A stretch of DNA of 64,000 nt from assembly GCF_026213295.1 (NCBI RefSeq), contig NC_079427.1, positions 36,424,239 to 36,488,238 of the forward strand. The letters run 5' to 3'. This document shows positions 32,001 to 42,373 of this stretch, one piece after another. The stretch is from Gadus chalcogrammus. Lineage: Eukaryota; Chordata; Actinopteri; Gadiformes; Gadidae. The notes beneath the pieces are model-generated. The model made no database searches. It saw nothing but the letters and a program-made list of their open reading frames with translations, and was not told the DNA's origin. The position numbers and the translations under genes were made by a program. The stretch's first letter is position 1. The number at the start of each line of letters is the position of its first letter.

Positions 32001-32985
32001 AAATTTTGAATCCCGTGTCTTTGCGGCTTTATGTAGCAGGCTGGACATGCAGAAGACCCGTACTACCCCCCTGCACCCACAGAGTGACGGCTTGGTGGAG
32101 CGATTTCATCGCTGTATGGAGCAGCAGCTGGCCATTGTCTCGGCTGAGCATCAGCGGGATTGGGACAATCATCATCTGCCTCTGGTGCTCATGGCATACA
32201 GGTCAGCTGTCCAGGAGTCGACGTCCTGCACACCTGCTCTGCTGATGTTGGGCAGGGAGCTTCGCACCCCAGCTGACCTGGCGTTTGGCCGGCCGCCCGA
32301 TTCTCCCCCTGTTCCTCCCCCTGTTCCTCCCGGCCCAGAGTATGCCAGGAGACTCCAGGACCGCCTTGAGACGGCTCACTCCTTCGCCAGGGGACAGCTG
32401 CTGAGTGCAGGGGTGAGGCAGAAAAGGAACTATGATGTGCGTTCTCGTGGCAGGCACTTTGAGACTGGGGAGCTGGTCTGGACCTACAGCCCGCAAAGAA
32501 AGAAGGGAAGATGCCCAAAGCTCGATAGCGAGTGGATCGGGCCATGCAGGGTCCTTGAGAGGATGGGGGAGGTGGTGTACAGGGTCCAGCTACCACCTCG
32601 GGGAAGGAGGGTGGCTCTCCACAGAGACCGGTTGGCCCCTTATCGAGACACCGCCACCCCTCAACCTGCTCCAGCGAGCCCTGCAGCTCCCCGCACCGGT
32701 GCGAATGGGCCCCGGACACGCACACCTCAGTGTTCTGGCCCTGGGTCCCCACCTAACCCTATCCTTGTCTCCCCTCCCTGTCGATCACCACAGTCAGCAA
32801 CTTGGCCCCCAGCCCCGCCCCTCCCTTTCCCCCTGCCCGCCCCCGGGCCTGACACTCGTGGGCCCCTCTCGCCCGCAGGCGCTTCTCCCCAGCCCCCCGT
32901 GGCCCCAACGCGGCCTCGTAGGGAGAGGAGAGCGCCGGGTCGCTTCCGGGACTTTGTTTGTTCCCTCGAGGACGAGGAACTTTGA
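29030..32985 (+). pseudogene. Gypsy pol, broken copy (protease, RT, RNase H, integrase)
   Basis: The pol frame includes an Asp protease (LVDTGSTVTL, near 29280). A 59-base loss near 29952 removes residues between the protease and RT. A 13-base loss near 30091 restores frame but removes a few more. A 1-base loss near 30235 shifts the frame inside RT motif A (FSSLISALA against FSSLDLRSG). The frame then resumes at about 30376 with YLDDILAHGG, and RNase H follows. A TAA at 31147-31149 replaces a Tyr codon. The last frame (31159-32985) encodes the integrase: H/H/C/C zinc module (CRRCDGC), VDVVGPLP, HSDQGRNFES and DGLVERFHR, the D,D,E triad. Order and length otherwise match the intact copy. Confidence 0.9.
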
Positions 32986-32998
32986 AGGGGGGAGGCAA

Positions 32999-33298
32999 TG
33001 TAGCGACCCTGGGACAATTAAATAGTTTGTGTGTTATGTGTTGCATTGTATTTCGTTGTCCGTTATGCCAGTTGTTCTATGTGCATGTATTGTAATGTTC
33101 TTATTGTCAATCAGGGTGGGGGCCTGCACGCGAGGGAGACCGTGTTGCCGGGGTAACCGGGGTTTGTTTGTGGGTCGGTTTTCTGCGGTTGGTTACAATG
33201 TTGTTACAATGTTACGGGTTTCTGTGACCTGGTTTTTGGTCCATTAAAACTACCTTCAACTAATGACTCGACATGATTATGTCACCGGCGAGGTTACA
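32999..33298 (+). repeat. 3' LTR of the plus-strand gypsy copy
   Basis: This runs from TGTAGCGACC to GAGGTTACA. It differs from the 296-base intact LTR by small insertions (a repeated GTTACAATGTT) and by loss of a few bases near the end. A purine-rich tract GAAGGGGGGAGGCAA lies immediately upstream (about 32983-32998) and primes plus-strand synthesis in this class. Confidence 0.9.
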
Positions 33299-34001
33299 AT
33301 ATTTTTTAAACATATTTCTGAAACATTACAACATCTTTTTGCGTTTTTAAACAACACAATTGAACAACTTTATCGAAGCATGTTTTAGCTTAACCTTTTT
33401 TAAATACATTTGAACAATCTGTGTAAACTGCCAGTTTACAGATTCATTCAGGGTCCCCGAGTCGAGTTTGAGTCGAATCAGATCTGCCTTTTCAGTCCAG
33501 AGATTCGACTATTCGGCGGGGTTTGTTTACCGGCGTTGCTATGGTGACCTAAATTATTATAAGCAACTGAAAACGACGCCGGTTTGAAACTAAAACTATG
33601 ATTCTGAAAAAAGTATAGCTGCTATCAAAATTCCGTTTAGATAGTATTGAGGATACAAGTGTGTAGATTTGTTTAATGGTTTGAACGATGGTAAACGGTT
33701 GAAAAAGGAATGAGTTACGATGTCTAGAAGTAGGTGTATCAGAATGGGCTGACGTCTTCAATGAAAACAGCTGAAAACGAAGCGGTATGAAACTAAAGCT
33801 GTGATTCTGAAGACATTTTAAATGATATCGAAATTCTGTTTAGATATTATTAAAGATACAAGTGTGTAGATTTGTTTAATGGTTTGCACGAAGATAAACG
33901 GTTGAAAATTGATTTAGTTATGTTGTGTTACTTCTACAGTTGAAGTACAGTTGTTTTTTTCTCACGTCGCGCCCCACAGTTTGAAAACCACTGGCTTAGA
34001 G

Positions 34002-34205
34002 GGTTGCAAAAATGTGATTTAGACTTTCAATATGAAAAGTCTATATAGAGTTTAGCAGCCTGGAGAATTGCTGTTGATACTTGAGCTTCAAGTTTTCAGA
34101 AATGTGTGCATGGTTCCATTTTTCGTGTGTATACAATGGATTTTTTTTTTTAATAATGATTGGATATTGTCCGCATGCATTTTCAGTTTTTCTGTGGACT
34201 CTTAA
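34002..34205. other. Unassigned flank
   Basis: No feature is seen. It ends with TTAA at 34202-34205, next to the CGCG-rich terminal repeat. Confidence 0.4.
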
Positions 34206-34549
34206 GGTGCGGCCACACCAGACGCGTATCTCGCGTACTTCGCGTCTAAAATCGCCATTTTTTCCATAGGGAACCATTGGTTTAATACGCGTATAAGCAA
34301 CATTTTACGCGCGTATGTGGCGCGTATATTTACACGCAATACGCGCAATACGCGCAATACGCGCGTATATCGCGTACATTTCAAGAGTTCAAAAAATTTA
34401 ACCTTTTACGCGAAGTACGCGAGATACGCGTCTGACGATTAGCCGCGTTGCCCAATCAGCGTTGAGCTTGACCCGACGTCACTGGCAGAGAGTAGTGAGC
34501 TTGGACAGAAGCATACGGCCGACATCTTTCTTTGTTCTGTGTGGAAATA

Positions 34550-36384
34550 ATAATAATAATAATAATAATACATTTTATTTATAATGCACTTTATATTCAA
34601 GAATCTCAAAGTGCTTCAGAGAAAAAAATACCAAAAAACTATTAAAAAAAGGGGGAACCTCAAAGAAAGTTTAGCTAAATGCTCTTTTATAGAGATGGGT
34701 TTTGAGGTTCCGTTTAAAAAGAGCTGTAGTCTGTGGAGCCCTCAGGTGGTCAGGGAGGGCGTTCCATAGTCTAGGGGCAGCAGCAGAAAAGGCCCGATCA
34801 CCCATGGTGCACAGCTTCGTATGTCGGGTTTGGAGGGTGTGAGTGGATCCTGAACGGAGTGTACGTGAGTTTGTCGGGGGGGTGAGGAGTTCCTGAAGGT
34901 AGAGGGGGGCAAGTCCGTGAAGGCACTGGTGGGTGAGGAGGGAGACCTTGTACTCAATTCTGAGTGAGACAGGGAGCCAGTGCAGTGATTTCAGGATGGG
35001 GGTGATGTGGTCATGCTTGCGCACCCTCATCAGGACCCTGGCAGCACTGTTTTGAATGTATTGGAGCCTCTGGATGCTCTTGCCAGGGATCCCAATGAGG
35101 AGTGCATTGCAGTAGTCCAACCTGGAGGAGACAAAGGCATGGACGAGCTTCTCTGCATCAGCCAGGGTGAGTGATTGGCGGAGTTTGGCAATGTTCCTGA
35201 GGTGGTATAAAGCTGTCTTACAGAGGTGTTTGATGTGGGTGTCAAAATTAAGTTGTGGGTCCATTTTAACACCGAGGTTGGTGACGGATGTGGAAAGGGG
35301 GATGTTTTTGCCAGAGAAGGTGATATTGGTGATGGTGGGGGAGCGGAGCTGATGTGGCGTGCCAATAAGGATGGCTTCCGTTTTATGGCTGTTAAGTTGT
35401 AGGAAGTTGAGCTTCATCCACGCCTCTATCTCCTCCAGGCAGGTGGTCAGTGTGGATGTTGGCAGAGGGGCAGAAGAAGTGGGGGTTGTCCTGATGTAGA
35501 GCTGTGTATCATCAGCATAGCAGTGGTAAGACAAGCCATGCCTGCTAATGACACTACCCAGGGGGAGCATGTACAGTGAGAACAGTGTGGGGCCCAACAC
35601 CGAGCCCTGGGGGACACCGCAGGTGACGTTGTTGGTGTGTGATTTTGCTTTGCCCAGGGCAACGTGCTCAGTTCTGTCAGTGAGGTACGAGGTGAACCAG
35701 TTCTTTACATTTCCTGATAGTCCAATGGTGTATTGCAGGCGGTGAAGGAGAATATTGTGGTCGACCGTATCAAAAGCAGCTGTTAAGTCCAGGAGGATGA
35801 GGAGAGATGGGGAGCCGGTGTCTGCTGCCATCAGGAGGTCATTTGTGACCCTGACCAAGGCTGTTTCTGTACTGTGGCCATAGCGGAAACCATACTGGAA
35901 TTTTTCAAACAATTGATGTTGTATGAGGTGATCCTGGAGTTGTGCTGCAACAGTTTTTTCCAGAACTTTTGACAGAAATGGGAGATTTGAGATGGGCCTG
36001 TAGTTGGAGAGGACTTCTGGATCAAGGGTAGGTTTTTTTAATGTTGGTCTGATGACAGCAGTTTTTAATGCAGATGGGATATGGCCGGCCAGGAGGGAGT
36101 GGTTAATGATATTGGTGATGAGTGGAGAGACAGCAGAGATGTTGGCCTTCAGCAGAGCTGTAGGGAAGGGGTCTAGTGCACAGGTGGATGGCTTCATTTT
36201 CCTGATGACGTCCTCCACCTCTTCCTTTGTGATGCTGGAGAAGGAGCAGAGGGTCTGGACAGAGTCAATCGGTGGGTCAGCAGTTGGAAGGGGCAGGGCA
36301 GTAGTGGTGGAGAGCTGTGAGCGGATGTTATTCACTTTTTGTTTAAAAAAGTTGATGTGCATGTTGCACCTCTCCGTGGTGACA
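34550..36384 (-). mobile_element. L2/CR1-type LINE, 5'-truncated, inserted in copy 1
   Basis: The 3' end on the minus strand is GCACTTTGAGATTCTTGAAT followed by an ATT-rich tail (AAT repeats at 34549-34571 on the plus strand), typical of L2-group fish LINEs. The 5' end is cut near 36384, at the RT linker. The target, judged from the other copies, is GGAAATAGTAAC; the duplication is no more than about three bases (ATA). Confidence 0.85.
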
Positions 36385-36400
36385 TATAGTAACATAGTTA
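34671..36400 (-). CDS. L2-type reverse transcriptase, 5'-truncated but open
   Basis: About 570 residues of one open frame encode the RT and C-terminal part of an L2-like LINE; the endonuclease is missing. Motifs: STCALDPFPTALLK, YRPISNLPFLSKVLEK, YGFRYGHSTETALVR, LILLDLTAAFDTVDHN (motif A Asp), GVPQGSVLGPTLFSLYM (motif B) and HCYADDTQLYI with YADD at 35508-35519. The C-terminus runs SSRLDYCNALLIGIP, LHWLPVSLRIEYK and NLKTHLYKRAFS, stopping at 34671. The open frame extends about 25 codons upstream into flanking element sequence (MKVKCTFLTRN...), which is not part of the protein. The lack of stops suggests a young insertion, but without an endonuclease or 5' region it cannot move by itself. It differs clearly in sequence from the L2 ORF at 4438-7365, so it is another subfamily. 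Confidence 0.85.
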
Positions 36401-36765
36401 CGCCATTAAATGCTTTTATGGAAACATTTCTAGTGAGAAATGTGCATTTTACTTTCATAATGTTCGCTCGGTGAATGTGAAGGATGTTTGGTTTGATAGT
36501 TATGACGAAGAGGGAACGCTCCGTTCACTTGCATGGACAGAGTCTCTGGTTACTAAGCAACCTCAACGTCTTGGCAGACTATATATCTGCTGATCAACAC
36601 TACGAATGCTGGAAACACACCAGACACACCATGTGAAGTTATTTAACCCGATTATTGTTATTTATATCCGAGATTATTTAATCTAACCCGATCTAAACTC
36701 TATCATCCAAACACGGCGGCGTTTGGGTTTCCTACCTCGGACTCCAGCGCAGCTTATCCTGGGGC

Positions 36766-36768
<3 letters not shown>

Positions 36769-36812
<44 letters not shown>
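36769..36812. repeat. (CA)n microsatellite in copy 1
   Basis: About 22 CA dinucleotides sit between TCCTGGGGCA and CCAAGTGTTGGAGCC. A related run is in copy 2 at 37871-37919. Confidence 0.95.
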
Positions 36813-36814
<2 letters not shown>

Positions 36815-37869
36815 AAGTGTTGGAGCCTTTACTGTGGGGAGCCTCATCCTGGGGCAAGACACGCACACACACACAGCCACGGCCGACAACTTTCTTTATT
36901 CTGGGTGGAAATAGTAACATAGTTACGCCATTAAATGCGTTTATGGAAACATTTTTAGCGAGAAATGTGCATTTTACTTTCGTAATGTTCGCTCGGTGAA
37001 TGTGAAGGATGTTTGGTTTGATAGTTTTGACGAAAAGGGAACGCTCCGTTCACTTGCATGGACATGGAGTGGACTCATCTAGGCGAGTGACGTATGCGCG
37101 TATGGCGCGTATTGCGCGTATGTGACCATTTTTGACACAAAATGGTCAAGCAACATTTTACGCGCGTATCTCGCGTAAAAATTACGCGAGATACGCGTCT
37201 GGTGTGGCCGCACCATTAAGGTGCGTATTACGCGTATTACGCGTATAAGCAACATTTTACGCGCGTATAGCGCGTATGTGGCGCGTATATTTACGCGCTA
37301 TACGCGCGTATATCGCGTACATTTCAAGAGTTCAAAAAATTGAACTTTTTACGCGAAGTACGCGAGATACGCGTCTGACGATTAGCCGCGTTGCCCAATC
37401 AGCGTTGAGCTTGACCCGACGTCACTGGCAGAGAGTAGTGAGCTTGGACAGAAGCATACGGCCGACATCTTTCTTTATTCTGTGTGGAAATAGTAACATA
37501 GTTACGCCATTAAATGCTTTTATGGAAACATTTCTAGCGAGAAATGTGCATTTTACTTTCATAATGTTCGCTCGGTGAATGTGAAGGATGTTTGGTTTGA
37601 TAGTTATGACGAAGAGGGAACGCTCCGTTCACTTGCATGGACAGAGTCCCTGGTTACTAAGCAACCTCAACGTCTTGGCAGACTATATATCTGCTGATCA
37701 ACACTACGAATGCTGGAAACACACCAGACACACCATGTGAAGTTATTTAACCCGATTATTGTTATTTATATCCGAGATTATTTAATCTAACCCGATCTAA
37801 ACTCTATCACCCAAACACGGCGGCGTTTGGGTTTCCTACCTCGGACTCCAGCGCAGCTTATCCTGGGGC

Positions 37870-37870
<1 letters not shown>

Positions 37871-37922
<52 letters not shown>

Positions 37923-37965
37923 AAGTGTTGGAGCCTTTACCGTGGGGAGCCTCATCCTGGGGAAA

Positions 37966-38002
<37 letters not shown>
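37871..38002. repeat. Two (CA)n microsatellites in copy 2
   Basis: Runs at 37871-37919 and 37967-38002 flank CCAAGTGTTGGAGCC. The second is longer than the equivalent run in copy 1. Confidence 0.95.
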
Positions 38003-38004
<2 letters not shown>

Positions 38005-38050
38005 CCACGGCCGACAACTTTCTTTATTCTGGGTGGAAATAGTAACATAA

Positions 38051-38346
38051 TGTAACGACCTCGCCGGTGACATAATCATGTCGAGTCATTAGTAATTGAT
38101 CGTAGTTTTTAATCAACCAAAACCAGGTCACTGAAAACCCGTAACAATGTAAACAACCGCAGAAAACCGACACACACACAAACCCCGGTTACCCCGGCAA
38201 CATGGTCTCACTCGCGTGCAGGCCCCCACCCTGATTGACAATAAGAACATTACAATACATGCACATAGAACAACTGGCATAACGGACAATGAAATACAAT
38301 GCAACACATAACACACAAACTATTTAATTGTCCCAGGGTCGCTACA
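38051..38346 (-). repeat. 3' LTR of the intact gypsy element
   Basis: On the minus strand this opens TGTAGCGACCCTGGGACAAT and closes CGAGGTCGTTACA. No difference from the other LTR was found by eye. Confidence 0.95.
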
Positions 38347-38361
38347 TTGCCTCCCCCCTTC
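38347..38361 (-). other. Polypurine tract
   Basis: On the minus strand AAGGGGGGAGGCAA lies directly before the 3' LTR. This is the expected primer for plus-strand DNA synthesis and ends adjacent to the LTR's TG. Confidence 0.85.
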
Positions 38362-41300
38362 AAAGTTCCTCGTCCTCGAGGGAACAAACAAAGTCCCGGA
38401 AGCGACCCGGCGCTCTCATCTCCCTACGAGGCCGCGTTGGGGCCACGGGGGGCTGGGGAGAAGCGCCTGGGGGCGAGAGGGGCCCACGAGTGTCAGGCCC
38501 GGGGGCGGGCAGGGGGAAAGGGAGGGGCGGGGCTGGGGGCCAAGTTGCTGACTGTGGTGATCGACAGGGAGGGGAGACAAGGATAGGGTTAGGTGGGGAC
38601 CCAGGGCCAAAACACTGAGGTGTGCGTGTCCGGGGCCCATTCGCACCGGTGCGGGGAGCTGCAGGGCTCGCTGGAGCAGGTTGAGGGGTGGCGGTGCCTC
38701 GATAAGGGGCCAACCGGTCTCTGTGGAGAGCCACCCTCCTTCCCCGAGGTGGTAGCTGGATTCTGTACACCACCTCCCCCATCCTCTCAAGGACCCTGCA
38801 TGGCCCGATCCACTCGCTATCGAGCTTTGGGCATCTTCCCTTCTTTCTTTGCGGGCTGTAGGTCCAGACCAGCTCCCCAGCCTCAAAGTGCCTGCCACGA
38901 GAACGCACATCATAGTTCCTTTTCTGCCTAACCCCTGCGCTCAGCAGCTGTCCCCTGGCGAAGGAGTGAGCCGTCTCAAGGCGGTCCTGGAGTCTCCTGG
39001 CATACTCTGGGCCGGGAGGAACAGGGGGAGAATCGGGCGGCCGGCCAAACGCCAGGTCAGCTGGGGTGCGAAGCTCCCTGCCCAACATCAGCAGAGCAGG
39101 TGTGCAGGACGTCGACTCCTGGACAGCTGACCTGTATGCCATGAGCACCAGAGGCAGATGATTGTCCCAATCCCGCTGATGCTCAGCCGAGACAATGGCC
39201 AGCTGCTGCTCCATACAGCGATGAAATCGCTCCACCAAGCCGTCACTCTGTGGGTGCAGGGGGGTAGTACGGGTCTTCTGCATGTCCAGCCTGCTACATA
39301 AAGCCGCAAAGACACGGGATTCAAAATTTCTCCCCTGGTCACTGTGGATGGACTCCGCTGCCCCAAAACGGCTAATCATCCCCCCGACCAAAGCGTCCGC
39401 TATGGTCTCCGCCCCCTGGTCAGGCAGAGCGTACGCCTCCGGCCACTTGGTAAAATAGTCCATGGCCGTGAGGACATACTTGTTCCCCCTCTCTGTGCAG
39501 GGTAGCGGGCCCACCACATCCACCCCAACCCTCTCCATAGGGAACCCCACAGGGAACTGCTGTAGCTGGGCATGGGACCTTTCCGTGGGGCCTTTGCGGG
39601 CTGTGCAGCCATCACAGCGGCGACAGAAGTCCTCGACGTCCCTCTTGTGCTGCCCCCAGTAGAAGCCAAGGCGGAGGCGACGCAGGGTCTTTGTCACCCC
39701 AAAGTGCCCTGAGCCCACGGCACCATGGACTGCTTGAAGCACTTCCCCACACAGAGAGTGAGGCACCACCACCTGCCACCTCACCTCTCCGGTGGCGGGT
39801 TCCTTCCAGGCCCGCTGAAGCACGCCATCCCACAGTCGCAGGAACTCGAACTTAGCCCACAGTCCCTTGTTGACCAGGGAGAGAACGGCCACTTCTTCCC
39901 ATGGGAGCCGCCGCTGTTGATCCAACCACTGGAGCACTGGTCGAAGGTCTGCGTCCTCCTCCTGCTGCCGTCTCCATCCTGCGGTGTCGACCTCCCGGAG
40001 CTCACAGCAGACTGGGGACGCCACCTCCACCGCAGAACATCCCTCCTCCTGGCTGCACAGCTCCTTCTCACGGCTCTCCCTCCTTTCACAGTTGCGGCAG
40101 CCATCCTGACTGCAGGGGCGTCGGGAGAGGGCGTCTGCATTAGCATGGCGTACCCCTGCCCTGTGCACCACACTGAAGCTGTAGGACTGCAGCTCCTCGA
40201 TCCACCGTGCGACCTGCCCTTCTGGCTCCTTGAAAGACATGAGCCACTGGAGCGCGGAGTGGTCGGTCCTTACAGTGAAGTGACGGCCACAGAGGTAATA
40301 TTTGAAGTGGCGTACAGCTCTAACGATGGCCAGCAGCTCGCGGCGAGTGACGCAGTAGCGGCGTTCAGCTTTGTTAAATGTCCTGCTGTAATACGCCACC
40401 ACCCGCTCCCCTTCCGGCCCCTCCTGTGCCAGCACGGCGCCATTGCCAACGTTACTAGCGTCCGTGTCCAGGATGAAGGGCAGGGCAGGGTCAGGAGGGG
40501 AGAGCACCGGGGCTTTGGTGAGAGCTCCCTTGAGTGTCTCGAAAGCAGACTGGCAATCCTCTGCCCACACAAACTCCCTGTCCTTCTGTAGCAGGCGGAA
40601 CAGGGGAGCGGCCACACAGGAGAAGCCCCTCACAAAGCGTCTGTAGTAAGACGCCAGTCCGAGGAAGCTTTTCAGCTGTCTGGTGTCAGTGGGGGTGGGC
40701 CAGTCCTGGACAGCTTGCACTTTGTCCTCCATGGTGCTAATGCCTTCTTCCCCCACCCTGTGCCCAAGGAAAGTTACCTCTCTCCTCAGGAAATGGCACT
40801 TATCAGGATGGAGCTTCAAGCCCGCCGCAGCTACTCTCTCCAGAACCTGACGCAGCGAGGCAAGTGCTGTCTCGAAGGAGCCCCCGTGTGCCAGTATATC
40901 ATCCAGGTAGACGATACACTGCTGCCGGGGGATGCCGGCGAGCACTCTGTCCATCAGCCTCTCGAAGGTCGCAGGTGCATTGCAGAGGCCGAAAGGGAGG
41001 ACCCGAAACTGCCACAGTCCTCTGCTAGTGCAGAATGCAGTCTTGGGTCTGGCGTCAGGGGCGAGAGGGCACTGGAAGTAGCCAGAGCGGAGATCGAGTG
41101 AGGAGAACCAGGACGACCCAGCTACGACATCTAAGGCCTCATCAATGCGCGGGATGGGGTAGGAGTCCTTCTTCGTCACTGCGTTAAGTGGCCTGTAGTC
41201 GACACAGAATCTCCACTTACCCCCCTTCTTAGGCACCATCACCACGGCTGCTGCCCAGGGACTATCTGAGGGCTCTATGAGGCCTGCCTGCTGCATCTCC

Positions 41301-42373
41301 CACAGCGCCTGGTCCGCAGCCTCCTGGCGGGCCAAGGGCAGGCGACGCGGGCGCATTCTGATGGGCCTGGCATCCCCAGTGTCGATCTCATGCTGCACCA
41401 GGTGCGTCTGACCCACATCGCTCTCGTTCAAGGCAAAGCTGTCCTTAAACTCTGCCAGTAGTAGCCACAGCTGCTCCTGCTGTTGAGGGTCTAGTCCATC
41501 ACAGTGCCCCTGCCAAATTGCCCGCACAGTCGACATCACAGTCTCCTCACCTGTCTGAGGAAGCTGGGCAGGGCAGGGGAAGGGGCCCAGGCTCATGGGG
41601 TGGGGTGCTGGGGTGGCAAGGGAGTAGTCTGTAGGAGCCGAAACATTGACACAAGGGGGTGGGAGGGAGGGGGAAGGGTTGCAGGAGGAGGACTGAGACA
41701 ATGGACAGGGATCGGGAAGACAGGGTGGTTGGAAGGTCTTTGCAAGGGGGTGAAGGGGGCCGGTGACGTGTGACTGTTCCATCTGAGCTGTTGTCGGTGG
41801 GGGGCGGATGTAGGAGGTGTTTGGCGGGGCCATATAGACTGTGGGCCCTCCTTGGAAGCCAATCGCCCCCCTCTCAAGGTCCAGCTGGCAGCCAGTGCAC
41901 CGCAGGAAGTCCAACCCTAGGATACAGGGGTCCTGCACAGCTGCTACCCACACTGGGTGGAGGACAGTCTTTCCCCCTACGCAGATGGACAACAACACCT
42001 TCCCTTTCATGGGAGCCCTCTCCCCCGTGACTGTGCGGAGCTGCACGGTTGTAGGTTGGAGTACCGTCCAGGTCGGCAAAATGTCTGGCCTCACCAGGGT
42101 CACAGTAGACCCCGTATCGACTAAAGCCAAACAGGCCACCCCCTCAACAGTGACAGGAACATGACAAAAGTCCCCCGCCCAGGTCCGCCCCACCACGACA
42201 ACAGGCTCCAGGATGTTGTCGTCTGCTTCTGGGGGGGGTGGAGCTCCGCCCCCCCGGCTGTGATGATGGGCTCCTCCAGACGACGACGGCGGGGGTAAGG
42301 GGGCAGGGCCTCGCGTCTCCCCAATTACGCGGACCCTGACCCGTTTCCCTGGGCTCTCACAGTTGTAGGGCAC
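38360..42373 (-). CDS. pol: Gypsy Pol polyprotein (protease, RT, RNase H, integrase)
   Basis: One open frame of about 1,337 codons makes the enzymes of the element. After a Pro/Ser-rich linker comes the aspartic protease with LVDTGSTVTL (residues about 84-93) and ILGLDFL. The RT follows: MVPKKGGKWRFCVDYRPLN, FSSLDLRSGYFQ (motif A), LPFGLCNAPATFERLM and VYLDDILAHGG with YLDD at 40898-40909. RNase H includes ILDTDASNVGNGAVLAQ and YRRTLN-like YYSRTFNKAERRY. The integrase has an H/H/C/C module (HGAVGSGHFG, CRRCDGC), VDVVGPLP, HSDQGRNFES and DGLVERFHR for the D,D,E triad. The C-terminus is Pro-rich (PPAPPLPFPLPAPGP), without a chromodomain. The frame is -1 relative to gag and overlaps its end. The listed start is only the first GTG codon; expression should be by frameshifting. 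No defect is visible. Confidence 0.95.
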   Translation of the reverse strand: MPYNCESPGKRVRVRVIGETRGPAPLPPPSSSGGAHHHSRGGGAPPPPEADDNILEPVVVVGRTWAGDFCHVPVTVEGVACLALVDTGSTVTLVRPDILPTWTVLQPTTVQLRTVTGERAPMKGKVLLSICVGGKTVLHPVWVAAVQDPCILGLDFLRCTGCQLDLERGAIGFQGGPTVYMAPPNTSYIRPPPTTAQMEQSHVTGPLHPLAKTFQPPCLPDPCPLSQSSSCNPSPSLPPPCVNVSAPTDYSLATPAPHPMSLGPFPCPAQLPQTGEETVMSTVRAIWQGHCDGLDPQQQEQLWLLLAEFKDSFALNESDVGQTHLVQHEIDTGDARPIRMRPRRLPLARQEAADQALWEMQQAGLIEPSDSPWAAAVVMVPKKGGKWRFCVDYRPLNAVTKKDSYPIPRIDEALDVVAGSSWFSSLDLRSGYFQCPLAPDARPKTAFCTSRGLWQFRVLPFGLCNAPATFERLMDRVLAGIPRQQCIVYLDDILAHGGSFETALASLRQVLERVAAAGLKLHPDKCHFLRREVTFLGHRVGEEGISTMEDKVQAVQDWPTPTDTRQLKSFLGLASYYRRFVRGFSCVAAPLFRLLQKDREFVWAEDCQSAFETLKGALTKAPVLSPPDPALPFILDTDASNVGNGAVLAQEGPEGERVVAYYSRTFNKAERRYCVTRRELLAIVRAVRHFKYYLCGRHFTVRTDHSALQWLMSFKEPEGQVARWIEELQSYSFSVVHRAGVRHANADALSRRPCSQDGCRNCERRESREKELCSQEEGCSAVEVASPVCCELREVDTAGWRRQQEEDADLRPVLQWLDQQRRLPWEEVAVLSLVNKGLWAKFEFLRLWDGVLQRAWKEPATGEVRWQVVVPHSLCGEVLQAVHGAVGSGHFGVTKTLRRLRLGFYWGQHKRDVEDFCRRCDGCTARKGPTERSHAQLQQFPVGFPMERVGVDVVGPLPCTERGNKYVLTAMDYFTKWPEAYALPDQGAETIADALVGGMISRFGAAESIHSDQGRNFESRVFAALCSRLDMQKTRTTPLHPQSDGLVERFHRCMEQQLAIVSAEHQRDWDNHLPLVLMAYRSAVQESTSCTPALLMLGRELRTPADLAFGRPPDSPPVPPGPEYARRLQDRLETAHSFARGQLLSAGVRQKRNYDVRSRGRHFEAGELVWTYSPQRKKGRCPKLDSEWIGPCRVLERMGEVVYRIQLPPRGRRVALHRDRLAPYRGTATPQPAPASPAAPRTGANGPRTRTPQCFGPGSPPNPILVSPPCRSPQSATWPPAPPLPFPLPAPGPDTRGPLSPPGASPQPPVAPTRPRREMRAPGRFRDFVCSLEDEEL

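Larger units (their letters stand above)
28731..33298 (+). mobile_element. Ty3/gypsy element, damaged plus-strand copy
   Basis: This is the same family as 38051-43714, in the opposite direction. ATAT flanks both ends (28727-28730 and 33299-33302), a 4-bp TSD. The 5' LTR is cut short at about 28912 and joined directly to late gag, removing the rest of the LTR, the primer site and most of gag (about 1.05 kb). Three smaller losses (59, 13 and 1 bases) and a nonsense codon break pol. The 3' LTR is whole except for small changes. The copy is dead, but its proteins remain very close to those of the intact copy. Confidence 0.92.
28528..33993. mobile_element. Non-autonomous hAT carrying a gypsy insertion
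   Basis: The left end CAGGGGTTTTCAAAGTGTG at 28528 and the reverse complement of the right end, CAGTGGTTTTCAAACTGTG at 33993, are matching hAT-type TIRs with two differences. GCTTAGAG flanks both sides (28520-28527 and 33994-34001), an exact 8-bp TSD. Without the gypsy copy inside, the element is about 900 bp and lacks a transposase. The right part repeats a ~170 bp segment (ACTGAAAACGACGCCGG-like at about 33567 and 33767). Confidence 0.9.
34206..37215. mobile_element. CGCG-rich terminal-repeat element, copy 1
   Basis: The left end GGTGCGGCCACACCAGACGC at 34206 matches the reverse complement of the right end at 37214, followed inward by arrays of TACGCG/CGCGTA. TTAA lies at both outer edges (34202-34205 and 37216-37219), with one extra A on the right. 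This resembles TTAA-targeting elements, but the superfamily is not certain. The interior holds a ~550-base unit (GAAATAGTAACATAGTTACG, GAGAAATGTGCATTTTAC, CGCTCCGTTCACTTGCATGG, CACGGCGGCGTTTGGG). An L2-like LINE interrupts it at about 34550-36384. No transposase frame is visible. Confidence 0.7.

Noticed and set aside
34671..36458. Taking the whole 595-codon frame as an L2 protein
   Set aside because: The first ~25 residues are translated from the flanking CGCG-rich element, not from the LINE.
36723..36914. Frames of Thr-His or Val-Cys repeats
   Set aside because: Translated CA/GT microsatellites; the same applies at 37827-38079, 47121-47440, 48515-48856 and 56100-56451.
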